DNA of 64,000 nt, taken from positions 124,001-188,000 of the forward strand of contig NZ_JAPCHV010000001.1 in the NCBI RefSeq assembly GCF_026107645.2, given 5' to 3'. Below the pieces are notes generated by a model, which did no database searches, was not told the origin of the DNA, and saw nothing but the letters and a program-made list of their open reading frames with translations. Shown here one piece after another: positions 50,428-60,079 of the stretch; position 1 is the first letter of the stretch; every line of letters begins with the position of its first letter. A program made the translations under genes and the position numbers. The stretch is from Flavobacterium sp. MFBS3-15 (GTDB taxonomy: Bacteria; Bacteroidota; Bacteroidia; Flavobacteriales; Flavobacteriaceae).

Positions 50428-52179
50428 ATGAACAAAACAGTAAGTATAAATTTAGGAGGCCTTTTCTTCCACATCGATGAAGATGCCTATCAGAAGCTGA
50501 ATCACTACTTCGACGCCATACGCCGCTCTCTTTCTGCCGATGGAAGGGACGAGATCATGAGCGACATTGAAGGACGCATTGCCGAGCTTTTGACTGAAAA
50601 GCTTAAAAGCGATAACCGTGTAGTGAGCCTTCGCGAAGTGGAGGATATCATTGCCGTAATGGGCCAGCCTGAAGATTACAGGATCGACGACGAGTCGGGC
50701 GAAAAGGCAGGCAGCAGTACTAATTATTCAGGTTATAATCCCAACTATAACTACAATTACAAGACCAAAAAGTTTTACAGGGACGGCGACCGTTCTATTG
50801 TGGGAGGCGTATGTGGTGGCATAGCGCACTACTTCAGGATCGACCCGCTTTGGATCAGGATCATCTTTGTATTGTCGTTGTTCATTACCTTCTCTGCAAG
50901 CCTTTTTGTGTACATATTGCTCTGGATACTTATCCCGAAAGCTATAACTACTACAGAAAAGCTGGAAATGACAGGCGAGCCCATCAATATTTCGAACATC
51001 GAAAAAAAAGTAAAGGCGGAAATAGACCAGTTTGGCGAACGACTCAAGTCGATGGATTATGAAAAATTCGGGGCTAACGTGGGTTCTGGTGCCGAAAAGG
51101 TAGGGAATGGGATCGCTGCCGTATTTATGGCCATATTCAAAGGCATTGCGAAAGTTATTGGGGCGATAATTACCATCTTCTCTGCGCTTACGCTGGGTGG
51201 CCTGGTAGTGTTTTTTATAACCACGCTGTTCACTTCGGCACTTATCAACACCCCATGGCTGACCGCTCACGACATTTTCAATTATACCGATACGCCTTTT
51301 TGGGTTATAGGCCTGCTAATGTTGTTCACTTTCGGTATACCGGTATTCTTCCTGTTTCTTTTGGGCCTCAAAATCATGGTGGAAAACCTTAAGCCCATAG
51401 GCAATGTTACAAAATATACGCTACTTGCCCTTTGGATTTTGGCATTGTCTGTATCCATATACCTCGGCATCAGGCATGCGACCGAAATTGCCTATGAAGG
51501 TAAGGTTGTCAAAGAGCTAAAGGTAAATTTACCGGAAGATGATTTCATACTTAAGGTAAAAATGAATTATAATACATTATATTCCAAGTCAGTGGATGAT
51601 CGCAGGGATTTCAGGATTACACAGGACTCGACAGATAACGACGTGATCTATTCTACAAACGTGGAGGTGCATTTCATCAAAACCGACAAAGAGAAGGTAT
51701 TTGTGGAGGTAGAAAAGCTCGCGGAAGGCAGCTCACCGTCGGAAGCGAGGAAAAGGGCAGAAAAAATAAATTATAATTTCGAGTTAAAAGGAAATACCTT
51801 AACTTTAGACAATTATCTTCTCACTAACCTTGAAAACAAATTCAGGATGCAGCGCGTAAAGGTCTACGTATACCTGCCTTCGAACAGTATGCTTGAGGTT
51901 GATAAGAATATGAGGGATTATATCCGTTCCGACTATTCAGACCTTTCGGTTGAGTGGAGCGACAAAGACCAGATGTACCACCTCTTGGAAGATAAGCTGG
52001 AATGCCTTACCTGTGTTGAGGATGTGGTTGAACCGGACGCTGTGTACATTGAATCAACTACTGATCCTGACTCAATAAATATTGAGGCAGACTCACAGGG
52101 CAGCCGCGAAAACGTGAAGGTAAAAATGAAGGCTGACGAGAATGGCCTGCAGATTGAGACCGAAACCAAGAGAAATTAA
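50428..52179 (+). CDS. PspC domain membrane protein
   Basis: 583 residues. An N-terminal region (1-90) typical of these Bacteroidetes proteins (NLGGLFFHIDEDAYQKLNHY), then the PspC domain near 115-175 (DRSIVGGVCGGIAHYFRIDP with a following helix). Further helices lie around 225-360, and a large beta-rich C-terminal part (about 370-583) resembles the DUF2807-like solenoid. PspC proteins take part in phage-shock/envelope stress responses. Coupled to PadR and followed by a head-GIN protein with related beta-solenoid character. Confidence 0.85.
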   Translation: MNKTVSINLGGLFFHIDEDAYQKLNHYFDAIRRSLSADGRDEIMSDIEGRIAELLTEKLKSDNRVVSLREVEDIIAVMGQPEDYRIDDESGEKAGSSTNYSGYNPNYNYNYKTKKFYRDGDRSIVGGVCGGIAHYFRIDPLWIRIIFVLSLFITFSASLFVYILLWILIPKAITTTEKLEMTGEPINISNIEKKVKAEIDQFGERLKSMDYEKFGANVGSGAEKVGNGIAAVFMAIFKGIAKVIGAIITIFSALTLGGLVVFFITTLFTSALINTPWLTAHDIFNYTDTPFWVIGLLMLFTFGIPVFFLFLLGLKIMVENLKPIGNVTKYTLLALWILALSVSIYLGIRHATEIAYEGKVVKELKVNLPEDDFILKVKMNYNTLYSKSVDDRRDFRITQDSTDNDVIYSTNVEVHFIKTDKEKVFVEVEKLAEGSSPSEARKRAEKINYNFELKGNTLTLDNYLLTNLENKFRMQRVKVYVYLPSNSMLEVDKNMRDYIRSDYSDLSVEWSDKDQMYHLLEDKLECLTCVEDVVEPDAVYIESTTDPDSINIEADSQGSRENVKVKMKADENGLQIETETKRN

Positions 52180-52181
52180 AA

Positions 52182-52215
52182 ATGCCGCACGGTTATTATA
52201 ACCGTGCGGTTTATA
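52182..52215 (+). terminator. hairpin between PspC and head-GIN genes
   Basis: Perfect stem CCGCACGGTTA (52185-52195) / TAACCGTGCGG (52199-52209) with a three-base loop, followed by TTTATAAAA. Weak T-tract, so partial termination or mRNA stabilisation is likely. Confidence 0.6.
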
Positions 52216-52239
52216 AAACAACCATAAAACCAACCAATC

Positions 52240-52971
52240 ATGATCAAAGTTATTTTGCACATAACCAAGGCAATAATAGTAGTCATCACATCACTGATGT
52301 TCTTGTCGTGCGGCTTCGACTTTAAACGAGTTGACGGCGACGGCAACGTAGTGACGAAAGAACGTAAGCTGACAGGTGATTTTACTAAAGTGTCTGCAGG
52401 AAATGGACTGGAAGTGATAATTGAGCAGGGGAACGGCTACATGGTAACTATTGAGGCAGACCAAAACCTGCACGAACATATTATTACCGAAGTAAAGGGC
52501 GATGAACTGGAAATAAAAGCCGATGTTAATATTGGCAATGCTACGGCAAAAAAAGTCATCGTGAGGCTGCCTAAAGTTGAAAGTATCGAATCGGGTAGCG
52601 GATGCACCGTCAGCAGCAGAAACACTCTAAAAGCAGATTCTATACTGCTTTCGTCAGGTAGTGGCAGTACCCTTACGGTTGCCATTGAAGCTAAAAATGC
52701 TACTGTAGAATCAGGCAGCGGCAGCAGCCTTATAGTTACCGGCCGCACCGAGAACCTTACAACCGATTCAGGTAGTGGCAGTACACTCAATGCAAGGGGG
52801 CTTACGGCAAAAGAAGTTAAGGCAGAAGCATCAAGTGGCAGCACCACTGTTGTAAATGCCACAGACGACCTCGACGCAAATGCCTCCAGTGGGGCAAGCA
52901 TCAACTATGTATCTACCCCATCAAGCCTGAGCAAGAAATCCTCGTCAGGCGGCTCGGTAGGGCAGGAATAG
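52240..52971 (+). CDS. head-GIN/DUF2807 beta-solenoid lipoprotein
   Basis: 243 residues with lipoprotein signal (ends LMFLSC, C24). The DUF2807 fold is shown by ADFNKVSAGNGLEVIIEQG-like start (FTKVSAGNGLEVIIEQG), then repeated S-G-S-G turns (ESGSGCTVSS, LSSGSGSTLTV, VESGSGSSLIV, TDSGSGSTLNA) that stack into a right-handed solenoid. Exported and lipid-anchored. Follows PspC after a hairpin. Confidence 0.88.
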   Translation: MIKVILHITKAIIVVITSLMFLSCGFDFKRVDGDGNVVTKERKLTGDFTKVSAGNGLEVIIEQGNGYMVTIEADQNLHEHIITEVKGDELEIKADVNIGNATAKKVIVRLPKVESIESGSGCTVSSRNTLKADSILLSSGSGSTLTVAIEAKNATVESGSGSSLIVTGRTENLTTDSGSGSTLNARGLTAKEVKAEASSGSTTVVNATDDLDANASSGASINYVSTPSSLSKKSSSGGSVGQE

Positions 52972-53062
52972 ATTCATCCGCATTCCATCATCTTCGTAAC
53001 CATAGGTAGGTTACGACGTGAAGTGAATGCCAACTTATCAATCATCAATCAAATCACGAACC

Positions 53063-53551
53063 ATGAAACAACTATTCCTGGCCGCCCTGCTATGCCTTTC
53101 GGCCATTGGCTACAGCCAAAAAGACCCTGCCTACCCTGCAAATCAAAAGGATCTCGAAATCAAGATCCTTGCATTCGACAAAGAAGTTTTTGATGCCTAC
53201 AACACCTGCAACACTGAGGCTATGAAGGAATTTTTTACTGAAGACCTGGAATTTTACCACGACAAAGGTGGCATGACCAATACCCGCGACGAAATGATAG
53301 CCCGAACCAAACAGAACCTGTGCAGCAGGCCCGGCTGGAAAATTCGACGCGAGGCTGTACCGGGGACTTTAAAAGTGTACCCGCTGGAAGGCTATGGCGC
53401 GATACTTACAGGTGAGCACAGGTTCTACGTCACCGAGAATGACAAGGAAGAACTTACCGGACAGGCCAAATTTACCCACGTATTCCTGCTGAAGGACGGT
53501 AAGTGGAAGATAGCCCGCATATTGAGCTACGACCACGGGCCGGCAAAATAA
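53063..53551 (+). CDS. secreted NTF2-like (DUF4440) protein
   Basis: 162 residues from 53063 with signal peptide (MKQLFLAALLCLSAIGYSQ). NTF2-like fold: a long helix FDKEVFDAYNTCNTEAMKEF, then FTEDLEFYHDKGG and the final strand WKIARILSYDH. Periplasmic small-molecule binding or enzyme; substrate unknown. An upstream in-frame ATG (53027) gives no signal peptide. Last gene of the group, with a clear terminator. Confidence 0.8.
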   Translation: MKQLFLAALLCLSAIGYSQKDPAYPANQKDLEIKILAFDKEVFDAYNTCNTEAMKEFFTEDLEFYHDKGGMTNTRDEMIARTKQNLCSRPGWKIRREAVPGTLKVYPLEGYGAILTGEHRFYVTENDKEELTGQAKFTHVFLLKDGKWKIARILSYDHGPAK

Positions 53552-53573
53552 ACTTCTGATTTTTTATACTTGA

Positions 53574-53608
53574 AACCCTCCCCATATTGCCATTTGGGGA
53601 GGGTTTTT
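53574..53608 (+). terminator. terminator after the NTF2-like gene
   Basis: AACCCTCCCCA (53574-53584) pairs with TGGGGAGGGTT (53595-53605), then TTT. Strong GC stem. Confidence 0.85.
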
Positions 53609-53641
53609 CAGTGGTATATATATTGTACGTTTTCCATTAAT

Positions 53642-53741
53642 CATAGGAGAAATCTCCCTCTTCTATTTCGATAGTGAGAGAAATCTCAAAGTATTAAAGA
53701 CAATTCGAGATTTCTCACTCCGTAAACTCCGTTCGAAATGG
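53642..53741. repeat. diverged copy of the GAGATTTCTCC inverted element
   Basis: GGAGAAATCTCC at the left, then AGAGAAATCTC and GAGATTTCTCACTCC with GTTCGAAATGG at the right; a degenerate relative of 28748-28829. Confidence 0.7.
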
Positions 53742-53748
53742 AAAACCA

Positions 53749-54984
53749 TTATTCCGTGCCTATTTTATAAACACCTGTGTACCCGTCATAACCGAAGTAG
53801 TTATAATGGTTGATGGCAAAGTACTTCCCGTCGGGCGACCATACCGGTATCCCGAAAGAAGTGCTGTCGGTTTTGATGTTGTTCATCAGCATCTTTCCTG
53901 TAGCCACTTCATACACCATCAGCTTGTCGAACGATACTACCACAAGGTATTTGGCATCAGGGCTGAAAGCCAGCCTGCTGGTGCGAAATCCGGTATTGAT
54001 GGTGTGTACGCGCTCCAAGGTTTCGGTATTCCAGATATCTACGAAATGGTAGGAGCCGCCGCCCATGGCAACCAGCTTATCATCGGCCGAAAAGGAAAAG
54101 GCCTCTACACAGCCGGGCTGCTCAATGCTGCGGCCATTACCAAAGTCGAGCAGCTCATCTTCCCCATACTCTACTGCATATTTTCCGGTACGCGAAAAGC
54201 CGCGTGCTGCCGTTTTTGGGGTTTTGTCCGAAATCGCTCCTGTGGCAATGTCTACCACCCCTGCTATTTTATTATAGCGGGTAATCCACACGATACCCTG
54301 CTCCTCATCAATCTTCATGTCGCCGAACATATCCTCGAACTTCTGCCTCCAAAGCTCCTGCCACGTTGCGGTATCAAAGCACACGATCTCGTTCTCTGAA
54401 CTGGAGGCGATGAGTTTTGATCCGTCTTTGGTAAATACCAGCACTTCAGTTCCCTCCTCAATGCCGGGAAATGGCTCCAAACGGACGACTTCCGCATCGA
54501 AGTTGGGCATGAAAGGCGCTGCCTCCCCCGGATGTACATAAGACCGGGTTTCATAGCTCGTTGTGCCCCACGACTGGCCTACCTCCAGATGCTCGAAAAG
54601 GCGGGCATCGTGTACGTACACTTCATAATCCGCCTGTACGAGTTTCTCCTCGTCTTTCCATGGGCCGTCGCCATAGTAGAAGTCGTGGTAGCCGGTATAG
54701 TCCCTTAGAGGGTAGTTCCTGGTGCTGAGCTGCTTTACATGGTCGATGTATTTATAGGCATTGGCATTCACCCAATCCTCATCGAGAAACTCGTCCATTG
54801 ATATTTGTGTTGCAATGTAAGCATCGCTGTCCCACAGCACGCGCAGAAACATGCTTTTATCTGTAGGCAGCGGTTCGTGGCTTTCGTAGGCCACATCATA
54901 ATATACCACGATCACTTTCATGGTAATTTTCTTTTGGTCCGGCTCCTTTTTCAGTATGCGGATACCATAGAGGTCTGTTGACAT
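53749..54984 (-). CDS. WD40-like beta-propeller protein
   Basis: 411 residues from 54984. The N-terminal third (about 1-180) is unrecognised, rich in Asp and aromatic residues (YTGYHDFYYGDGPWKDEE). From about 180 on, WD-like repeats appear: EVLVFTKDGSKLIASSSENE, FSFSADDKLVAMGGGSYHFV, LAFSPDAKYLVVVSFDKLMV and VWSPDGKYFAINHYNYFGYD. No signal peptide. Probably a cytosolic scaffold or sensor; no function assigned. Single gene between repeat clusters. Confidence 0.75.
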   Translation of the reverse strand: MSTDLYGIRILKKEPDQKKITMKVIVVYYDVAYESHEPLPTDKSMFLRVLWDSDAYIATQISMDEFLDEDWVNANAYKYIDHVKQLSTRNYPLRDYTGYHDFYYGDGPWKDEEKLVQADYEVYVHDARLFEHLEVGQSWGTTSYETRSYVHPGEAAPFMPNFDAEVVRLEPFPGIEEGTEVLVFTKDGSKLIASSSENEIVCFDTATWQELWRQKFEDMFGDMKIDEEQGIVWITRYNKIAGVVDIATGAISDKTPKTAARGFSRTGKYAVEYGEDELLDFGNGRSIEQPGCVEAFSFSADDKLVAMGGGSYHFVDIWNTETLERVHTINTGFRTSRLAFSPDAKYLVVVSFDKLMVYEVATGKMLMNNIKTDSTSFGIPVWSPDGKYFAINHYNYFGYDGYTGVYKIGTE

Positions 54985-55482
54985 AGGTTTTGTGTTTTGT
55001 TTTACCCGTTGGTTAATGGCGGGAAGCAAATATATCTTTTTTATTGTGGCGGTTTATGATGTTCGGAAAGTTAATTATTATTTATTGAAGCAGTGGCCTT
55101 TCGCTGCAGAATAGTTGCCATTTACTTTTTGGAATTTTGAGATTTCTCCACTACGCTGCGTTGCGGTCGAAATGAAAGCTACACTCTTGCATGTAAATAT
55201 TTAACCACCCGGCCTTTCAGGCACCCCTCCAAGGGAGGGGAAGAGCTGCACTCCTGCAGGATGAGCATTGAAATAGGCCTCAATAGTTACGTATTGTCGG
55301 CACGTCCAGGCTCCCTCCCCTTTGGGGAGGGTTGGGGAGGGGACTTTTGACTGTAAAGATTACCGCGCTCATTCTTCCGCTTGCAATTACAGCTACATTC
55401 CTGCTGGAAAACTAAACACTAATAGTCACGTACTCCCGGCACGTTCCGGCACCTCCCCTTCGGTGTGGGTTGGGTAGGGGAA
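54985..55482. repeat. repeat-filled intergenic region with two dispersed families
   Basis: No gene is seen in this 500-base stretch. It holds a half copy of the GAGATTTCTCC/TCGAAATG element (55139-55178), a CACCCCTCCAAGGGAGGGGA palindrome (55222-55241), and two diverged copies of a unit of about 63 bp (55282-55345 and 55420-55482). Both copies read AATAGT.ACGTA ... CGGCACGT ... CTCCCC..GG.G.GGGTTGGG.AGGGGA. All look like non-coding dispersed elements. Confidence 0.7.
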
Positions 55483-55512
55483 CAAAAAAACCGGACTCTC
55501 TCAAGTCCGGTT
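55483..55512 (-). terminator. typA terminator
   Basis: AACCGGACT (55489-55497) / AGTCCGGTT (55504-55512), followed on the minus strand by a run of seven T. About 60 bases after the typA stop. Confidence 0.88.
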
Positions 55513-55569
55513 CTATATTTATCCGTTGCAATTGGGCCGACAACTGTCAACCATCAACTATCAACCAAT

Positions 55570-57369
55570 TTAAGCGATCTTATACCTCTTCCTGTCGTTT
55601 TCGTTCAGGTAGATCTTGCGTAGGCGAAGGCTCTTAGGCGTTACTTCTACGTACTCGTCTTTCTGGATGTATTCCAGGGCTTCTTCAAGCGAGAACTTGA
55701 TAGCCGGGATGATGCGCGCCTTATCGTCGGCACCGGATGAACGTACGTTGGTCAGCTTTTTAGTCTTGGTTACGTTCACAACCATATCGTCACCACGTGA
55801 GTTCTCACCGATAACCTGGCCTTCGTAGATGTCCTCATTCGGGTCAACGAAGAACTTACCGCGATCCTGTAGCTTGTCGATTGAGTAAGGGATGGCCTTA
55901 CCGTTCTCCATTGAGATAAGCGACCCGCTCAAGCGGCCCGGTATCTCGCCTTTGAACGGCTGATACTCCAGAAAGCGGTGCGACATGATCGCCTCACCCG
56001 CAGTAGCGGTAAGCAACTGGTTCCTTAGTCCTATGATGCCCCTTGACGGGATGTTGAATTTAATGATCATGCGGTCTCCTTTTGGTTCCATGCTCAGCAT
56101 TTCGCCTTTGCGAACGGTAACAAACTCTACCGCACGTCCTGAAAGGTTTTCCGGAAGGTCGATGGTAAGCTCTTCGATAGGCTCGCATTTTACGCCGTCG
56201 ATCTCTTTGATGATAACCTGGGGCTGCCCGATCTGTAGTTCGTAACCTTCCCTCCTCATCGTTTCGATAAGTACCGACAAGTGGAGTACGCCACGGCCAA
56301 ACACCATGAATTTATCAGCGCTGTCTGTCTCAGATACGCGAAGGGCAAGGTTCTTTTCCAGCTCTTTTGCCAGCCTGTCCTTGATGTGGCGCGAGGTAAC
56401 AAATTTACCTTCTTTACCAAAGAAAGGAGAGTCGTTGATAGTGAAAAGCATGCTCATGGTTGGCTCATCAATAGCAATTGAAGTAAGCGCTTCAGGGTTT
56501 TCGAAGTCGGCAACGGTATCGCCGATCTCAAAGCCTTCAATACCTACAAGTGCACAGATGTCGCCTGCTATTACTTCCTCCACTTTCTTACGGCCAAGCC
56601 CTTCGAACGTGTGAAGCTCTTTTATTTTCGACTTGATGATCTTGCCATCACGCTTCACAAGGCTTATGTTCATGCCCTCGCGAAGTATGCCCCTTTGAAG
56701 GCGGCCGATGGCGATACGGCCTGTGAAGCTCGAAAAGTCAAGCGATGTGATAAGCATTTGCGGCGTACCTTCAGATACTTTAGGTGCAGGGATGTGTGCC
56801 AGTACCATATCCAAAAGCGGCTCGATATTTTCAGTTTTGTTTTTCCAGTCGTCAGACATCCAGTTTTGCTTGGCCGAACCGTATACGGTTGGGAAGTCAA
56901 GCTGCCACTCTTCCGCGCCAAGCTCGAACATAAGGTCGAACACTTTCTCGTGCACCTCTTCCGGCGTACAGTTTTCTTTGTCTACCTTATTGATTACCAC
57001 GCATGGCTTCAGGCCAAGGTCGATGGCTTTTTGCAGTACGAAACGTGTTTGCGGCATTGGGCCTTCAAAAGCATCTACAAGCAGGAGTACACCGTCGGCC
57101 ATGTTGAGTACGCGCTCTACCTCGCCACCAAAGTCGGCGTGGCCCGGGGTATCGATGATGTTGATCTTGGTGCCTTTGTAGGTTACCGATACGTTCTTCG
57201 ACGTAATGGTAATACCCCTTTCGCGCTCAAGGTCGTTGTTGTCCAGGATAAGGTCGCCTGTGTTCTCGTTCTCACGGAACAGCTGGCAGTGGTACATGAT
57301 CTTGTCAACCAGTGTTGTCTTACCGTGGTCAACGTGGGCAATGATCGCAATGTTTCTAATGGGTGTCAT
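55570..57369 (-). CDS. typA: translational GTPase TypA/BipA
   Basis: 599 residues. G1 HVDHGKTT (12-19), switch region with [15 protein letters not shown]3 [20 protein letters not shown] and NKVD complete the GTPase domain; the rest shows the elongation-factor domains II, III and V and the BipA-specific C-terminal domain. TypA binds the ribosome under stress and cold and helps assembly. Single gene with promoter at 57389-57396. Confidence 0.97.
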   Translation of the reverse strand: MTPIRNIAIIAHVDHGKTTLVDKIMYHCQLFRENENTGDLILDNNDLERERGITITSKNVSVTYKGTKINIIDTPGHADFGGEVERVLNMADGVLLLVDAFEGPMPQTRFVLQKAIDLGLKPCVVINKVDKENCTPEEVHEKVFDLMFELGAEEWQLDFPTVYGSAKQNWMSDDWKNKTENIEPLLDMVLAHIPAPKVSEGTPQMLITSLDFSSFTGRIAIGRLQRGILREGMNISLVKRDGKIIKSKIKELHTFEGLGRKKVEEVIAGDICALVGIEGFEIGDTVADFENPEALTSIAIDEPTMSMLFTINDSPFFGKEGKFVTSRHIKDRLAKELEKNLALRVSETDSADKFMVFGRGVLHLSVLIETMRREGYELQIGQPQVIIKEIDGVKCEPIEELTIDLPENLSGRAVEFVTVRKGEMLSMEPKGDRMIIKFNIPSRGIIGLRNQLLTATAGEAIMSHRFLEYQPFKGEIPGRLSGSLISMENGKAIPYSIDKLQDRGKFFVDPNEDIYEGQVIGENSRGDDMVVNVTKTKKLTNVRSSGADDKARIIPAIKFSLEEALEYIQKDEYVEVTPKSLRLRKIYLNENDRKRYKIA

Positions 57370-57388
57370 ACGTATTTTTTTGAAGGTG

Positions 57389-57396
57389 CAAAGGTA
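57389..57396 (-). promoter_or_regulatory. -7 box of typA
   Basis: TACCTTTG on the minus strand, exact TAnnTTTG, about 20 bases upstream of the ATG. A T-rich stretch replaces a clear -33 element. Confidence 0.5.
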
Positions 57397-57612
57397 TGAT
57401 TTATTTCGACAAAAAAAACTTTAGTTATGAGGAGGTTAGCATAAAATTTTTATAGCATTGAAAATGTAACCATTTAGAAACGAAAAAGTAATGTAAAAGG
57501 TAGTTTATCATTAGAAATTGGAAGCTTGGTGCCGCATTTTTATAAGAGATAAAAAATTCTTAAAATAATCCTAAAGCACTTTTTGAACAGGTTTTATTTG
57601 ACTAATTTAAAA

Positions 57613-57659
57613 TTTAACAAGTCATTAACTTTTAACCACATTTATAGGACTTACTTTTG
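57613..57659 (+). promoter_or_regulatory. promoter and possible operator of the carotenoid operon
   Basis: TACTTTTG (57652-57659) is an exact -7 box, with TTTA at the -33 position (18-base spacer). Just upstream, TTAAC occurs three times (ending at 57618, 57629 and 57636). The first two are 11 bases apart, the spacing of direct-repeat operators of CarH-type regulators. The rest of the 311-base gap 57370-57680 is AT-rich and holds nothing else I can name. Confidence 0.5.
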
Positions 57660-57680
57660 TTTAATGTTTTTTAAAAAAGA

Positions 57681-58589
57681 ATGAACAATATTAAAAATAT
57701 ATTTACCATCAAGGATTTGGAAAACCTTTCCGGAATCAAGGCCCATACCATCCGGATATGGGAAAAACGGTACAATATATTGCAGCCGCTGCGTACTGAA
57801 AGTAACATACGGTATTATGATGTAGCCAGCCTGCAAAGAATACTGAACATTAGTACCCTAAACTCTTTCGGCTATAAAATTTCCATGCTTGCAAGGGTGC
57901 CAGAAGATGATATTCCGAAAATGGTGAAGGAAATTTTGTCAAATAAAAGCCTTGCCGGGCATGTTGTCAATAATTTCAAGCTGGCAATGATGAATTTTGA
58001 CAAGCAGCTTTTTATGACAACTTATAATTCCCTGGCGGATAAAAAGACCTTTGGTGAGATATTTTATGAGTGTTTTATTCCATTACTGGAGGAAATTGGG
58101 TCACTATGGCAAACCGATACGATAACTCCTGCGCATGAACATTTTATAAGTTATCTGATCCGGCAAAAGCTCGCTTTGGAAACCGCCAAGCTTCCACTTG
58201 ATGAAGATAATGGCGACAGGACTTATGTACTGTACCTCCCCGAGGAAGAAATTCACGAATTGGGTCTTATGTTTCTTAATTATGAGCTTCAGCAAAAAGG
58301 TTATAAAACCATCTATATAGGCGAGAATGTGCCTCTTAGCAATATTGAAGAAATAAAGAACCATTTTGAAAAAATTACCTTTATATGCTATACAACGGTT
58401 GCACCGGGCTTTGATGCTGTAAATGCATACATAAAAGAAATGAATGAAAAGATAGTCAATGACGATACCACTGAATTGTTGCTCTTTGGCCGTAATACTC
58501 ACTATCTGAATGACAATATCATCAATAATAAAATTAAAGTGTATAGTTCAATAGTTGCTTTTACAGAAACCCTTCACATCAAAGTATGA
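57681..58589 (+). CDS. MerR-family regulator with B12-binding domain (CarH/LitR-like)
   Basis: 302 residues. The MerR winged helix is at 8-75 (FTIKDLENLSGIKAHTIRIW). The cap has the W-x9-EH motif (W143, E153, H154) that holds adenosylcobalamin in CarH, and the B12-binding domain has E-x-H-x-x-G (EIHELG, H192 as lower ligand). Such proteins repress carotenoid genes in the dark and release DNA when light breaks the Co-C bond. Its stop overlaps the crtI start by 4 bases (ATGA), making a self-contained light-controlled operon likely. Confidence 0.85.
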   Translation: MNNIKNIFTIKDLENLSGIKAHTIRIWEKRYNILQPLRTESNIRYYDVASLQRILNISTLNSFGYKISMLARVPEDDIPKMVKEILSNKSLAGHVVNNFKLAMMNFDKQLFMTTYNSLADKKTFGEIFYECFIPLLEEIGSLWQTDTITPAHEHFISYLIRQKLALETAKLPLDEDNGDRTYVLYLPEEEIHELGLMFLNYELQQKGYKTIYIGENVPLSNIEEIKNHFEKITFICYTTVAPGFDAVNAYIKEMNEKIVNDDTTELLLFGRNTHYLNDNIINNKIKVYSSIVAFTETLHIKV

Positions 58590-60079
58590 GAAAACAGGCA
58601 AAAATAATAGGTTCCGGATTTTCATCACTTGCAGCGTCGTGCTATCTGGCACAGCAGGGTTATGGTGTTACAGTTTATGAAAAGAATGCTGCAATAGGGG
58701 GGAGGGCACGACAGTTGAAGCGTGATGGCTTTACCTTCGACATCGGCCCTACGTGGTATTGGATGCCCGATGTATTCGAACGATTTTTCGGCGACTTCGG
58801 CAAAAAGCCGTCCGATTATTATGAACTGGAAAAACTGTCGCCTGCTTACAGTGTTTATTTTGCCGAAAAAGATTTCGTTACCATTGCCGACAACCTCGAC
58901 GAAATTGCCGATACTTTCGAATCCATTGAAAAAGGCAGTGGTGCAGAATTGCGTGAATTCATTGATGAAGCCAAAAGCAATTACGACATAGCCATAAAAG
59001 ACCTGGTGTACCGCCCGGGGGAGTCGCCTATAGAGTTGGTTACCCCGCAAACCATGATGAAGATGGGGCAGTTTTTTGGCAATATATCCAAAGACATCCG
59101 TAAGCGTTTCAAAAATAAAAAACTGGTACAGGTGCTGGAGTTTCCCGTGCTGTTCCTTGGGGCAAAACCAAGCGACACACCTTCGTTCTACAACTTCATG
59201 AATTACGCTGATTTCGGCCTTGGCACCTGGCACCCGAAAGGCGGTATGTACAGCGTGATAAGGGCAATGGAAACACTTGCCAAAGAACTCGGAGTAGAAA
59301 TAATTACGAATGCGAATATTGAAAAGATAGGTGTTGAAGGCGGAAAGGCAACACACCTCATCATAAACGGAAACAAGATCGATGCCGATATCATAGTAAG
59401 TGGGGCCGACTACCACCATACTGAAACGCTGCTCGACAAACAATACCGTGCCTATTCAGAAAAATACTGGGAGAAGCGCACATTCGCACCGTCATCGCTG
59501 CTGTTTTATATAGGGTTTGATAAAAAGATAGAAAATGTCGAGCACCATACGCTCTTTTTCGATACTGATTTTGACATCCATGCCAAAGATATTTATGACA
59601 ACCCTAAATGGCCGGAAGAACCGCTCTTTTATGCAAGCTTCCCTTCGAAGACCGACACTGATGCCGCACCTTCAGGCAAAGAAGCCGGCATTTTCCTGAT
59701 ACCGCTTGCACCGGGACTGGAGGATACACCCGAGCTGAGGGAGCGCTATTTTGAAAAGATCATCTGCCGCTTTGAAAAACTGACACAGCAGGAGGTGAGG
59801 AGTCATATCCTTTTTAAAGAATCCTTCTGCGTGAATGATTTTGTGAAAGAATACAATTCTTATAAAGGCAATGCCTACGGGCTGGCCAATACGCTGTTGC
59901 AAACCGCTTTCCTTCGACCGAAACTGAAAAGCGGCAAAGTGAAACACCTGTACTTTACGGGCCAGCTTACCGTTCCGGGTCCGGGCGTGCCACCTGCGCT
60001 CATATCGGGTAAACTCGTTGCAGGCCTTGTGACCAAACATTCTAAATACAACAAACAATCTGAAATACCTACCCTATGA
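58586..60079 (+). CDS. crtI: phytoene desaturase CrtI
   Basis: 497 residues. FAD-binding start IGSGFSSLAASCYLAQQGYG (about 7-26) with the family's second signature near the C-terminus (LYFTGQLTVPGPGVPPALIS). CrtI introduces four double bonds into phytoene to make lycopene. The tail overlaps crtB by 4 bases (ATGA). Confidence 0.95.
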   Translation: MRKQAKIIGSGFSSLAASCYLAQQGYGVTVYEKNAAIGGRARQLKRDGFTFDIGPTWYWMPDVFERFFGDFGKKPSDYYELEKLSPAYSVYFAEKDFVTIADNLDEIADTFESIEKGSGAELREFIDEAKSNYDIAIKDLVYRPGESPIELVTPQTMMKMGQFFGNISKDIRKRFKNKKLVQVLEFPVLFLGAKPSDTPSFYNFMNYADFGLGTWHPKGGMYSVIRAMETLAKELGVEIITNANIEKIGVEGGKATHLIINGNKIDADIIVSGADYHHTETLLDKQYRAYSEKYWEKRTFAPSSLLFYIGFDKKIENVEHHTLFFDTDFDIHAKDIYDNPKWPEEPLFYASFPSKTDTDAAPSGKEAGIFLIPLAPGLEDTPELRERYFEKIICRFEKLTQQEVRSHILFKESFCVNDFVKEYNSYKGNAYGLANTLLQTAFLRPKLKSGKVKHLYFTGQLTVPGPGVPPALISGKLVAGLVTKHSKYNKQSEIPTL

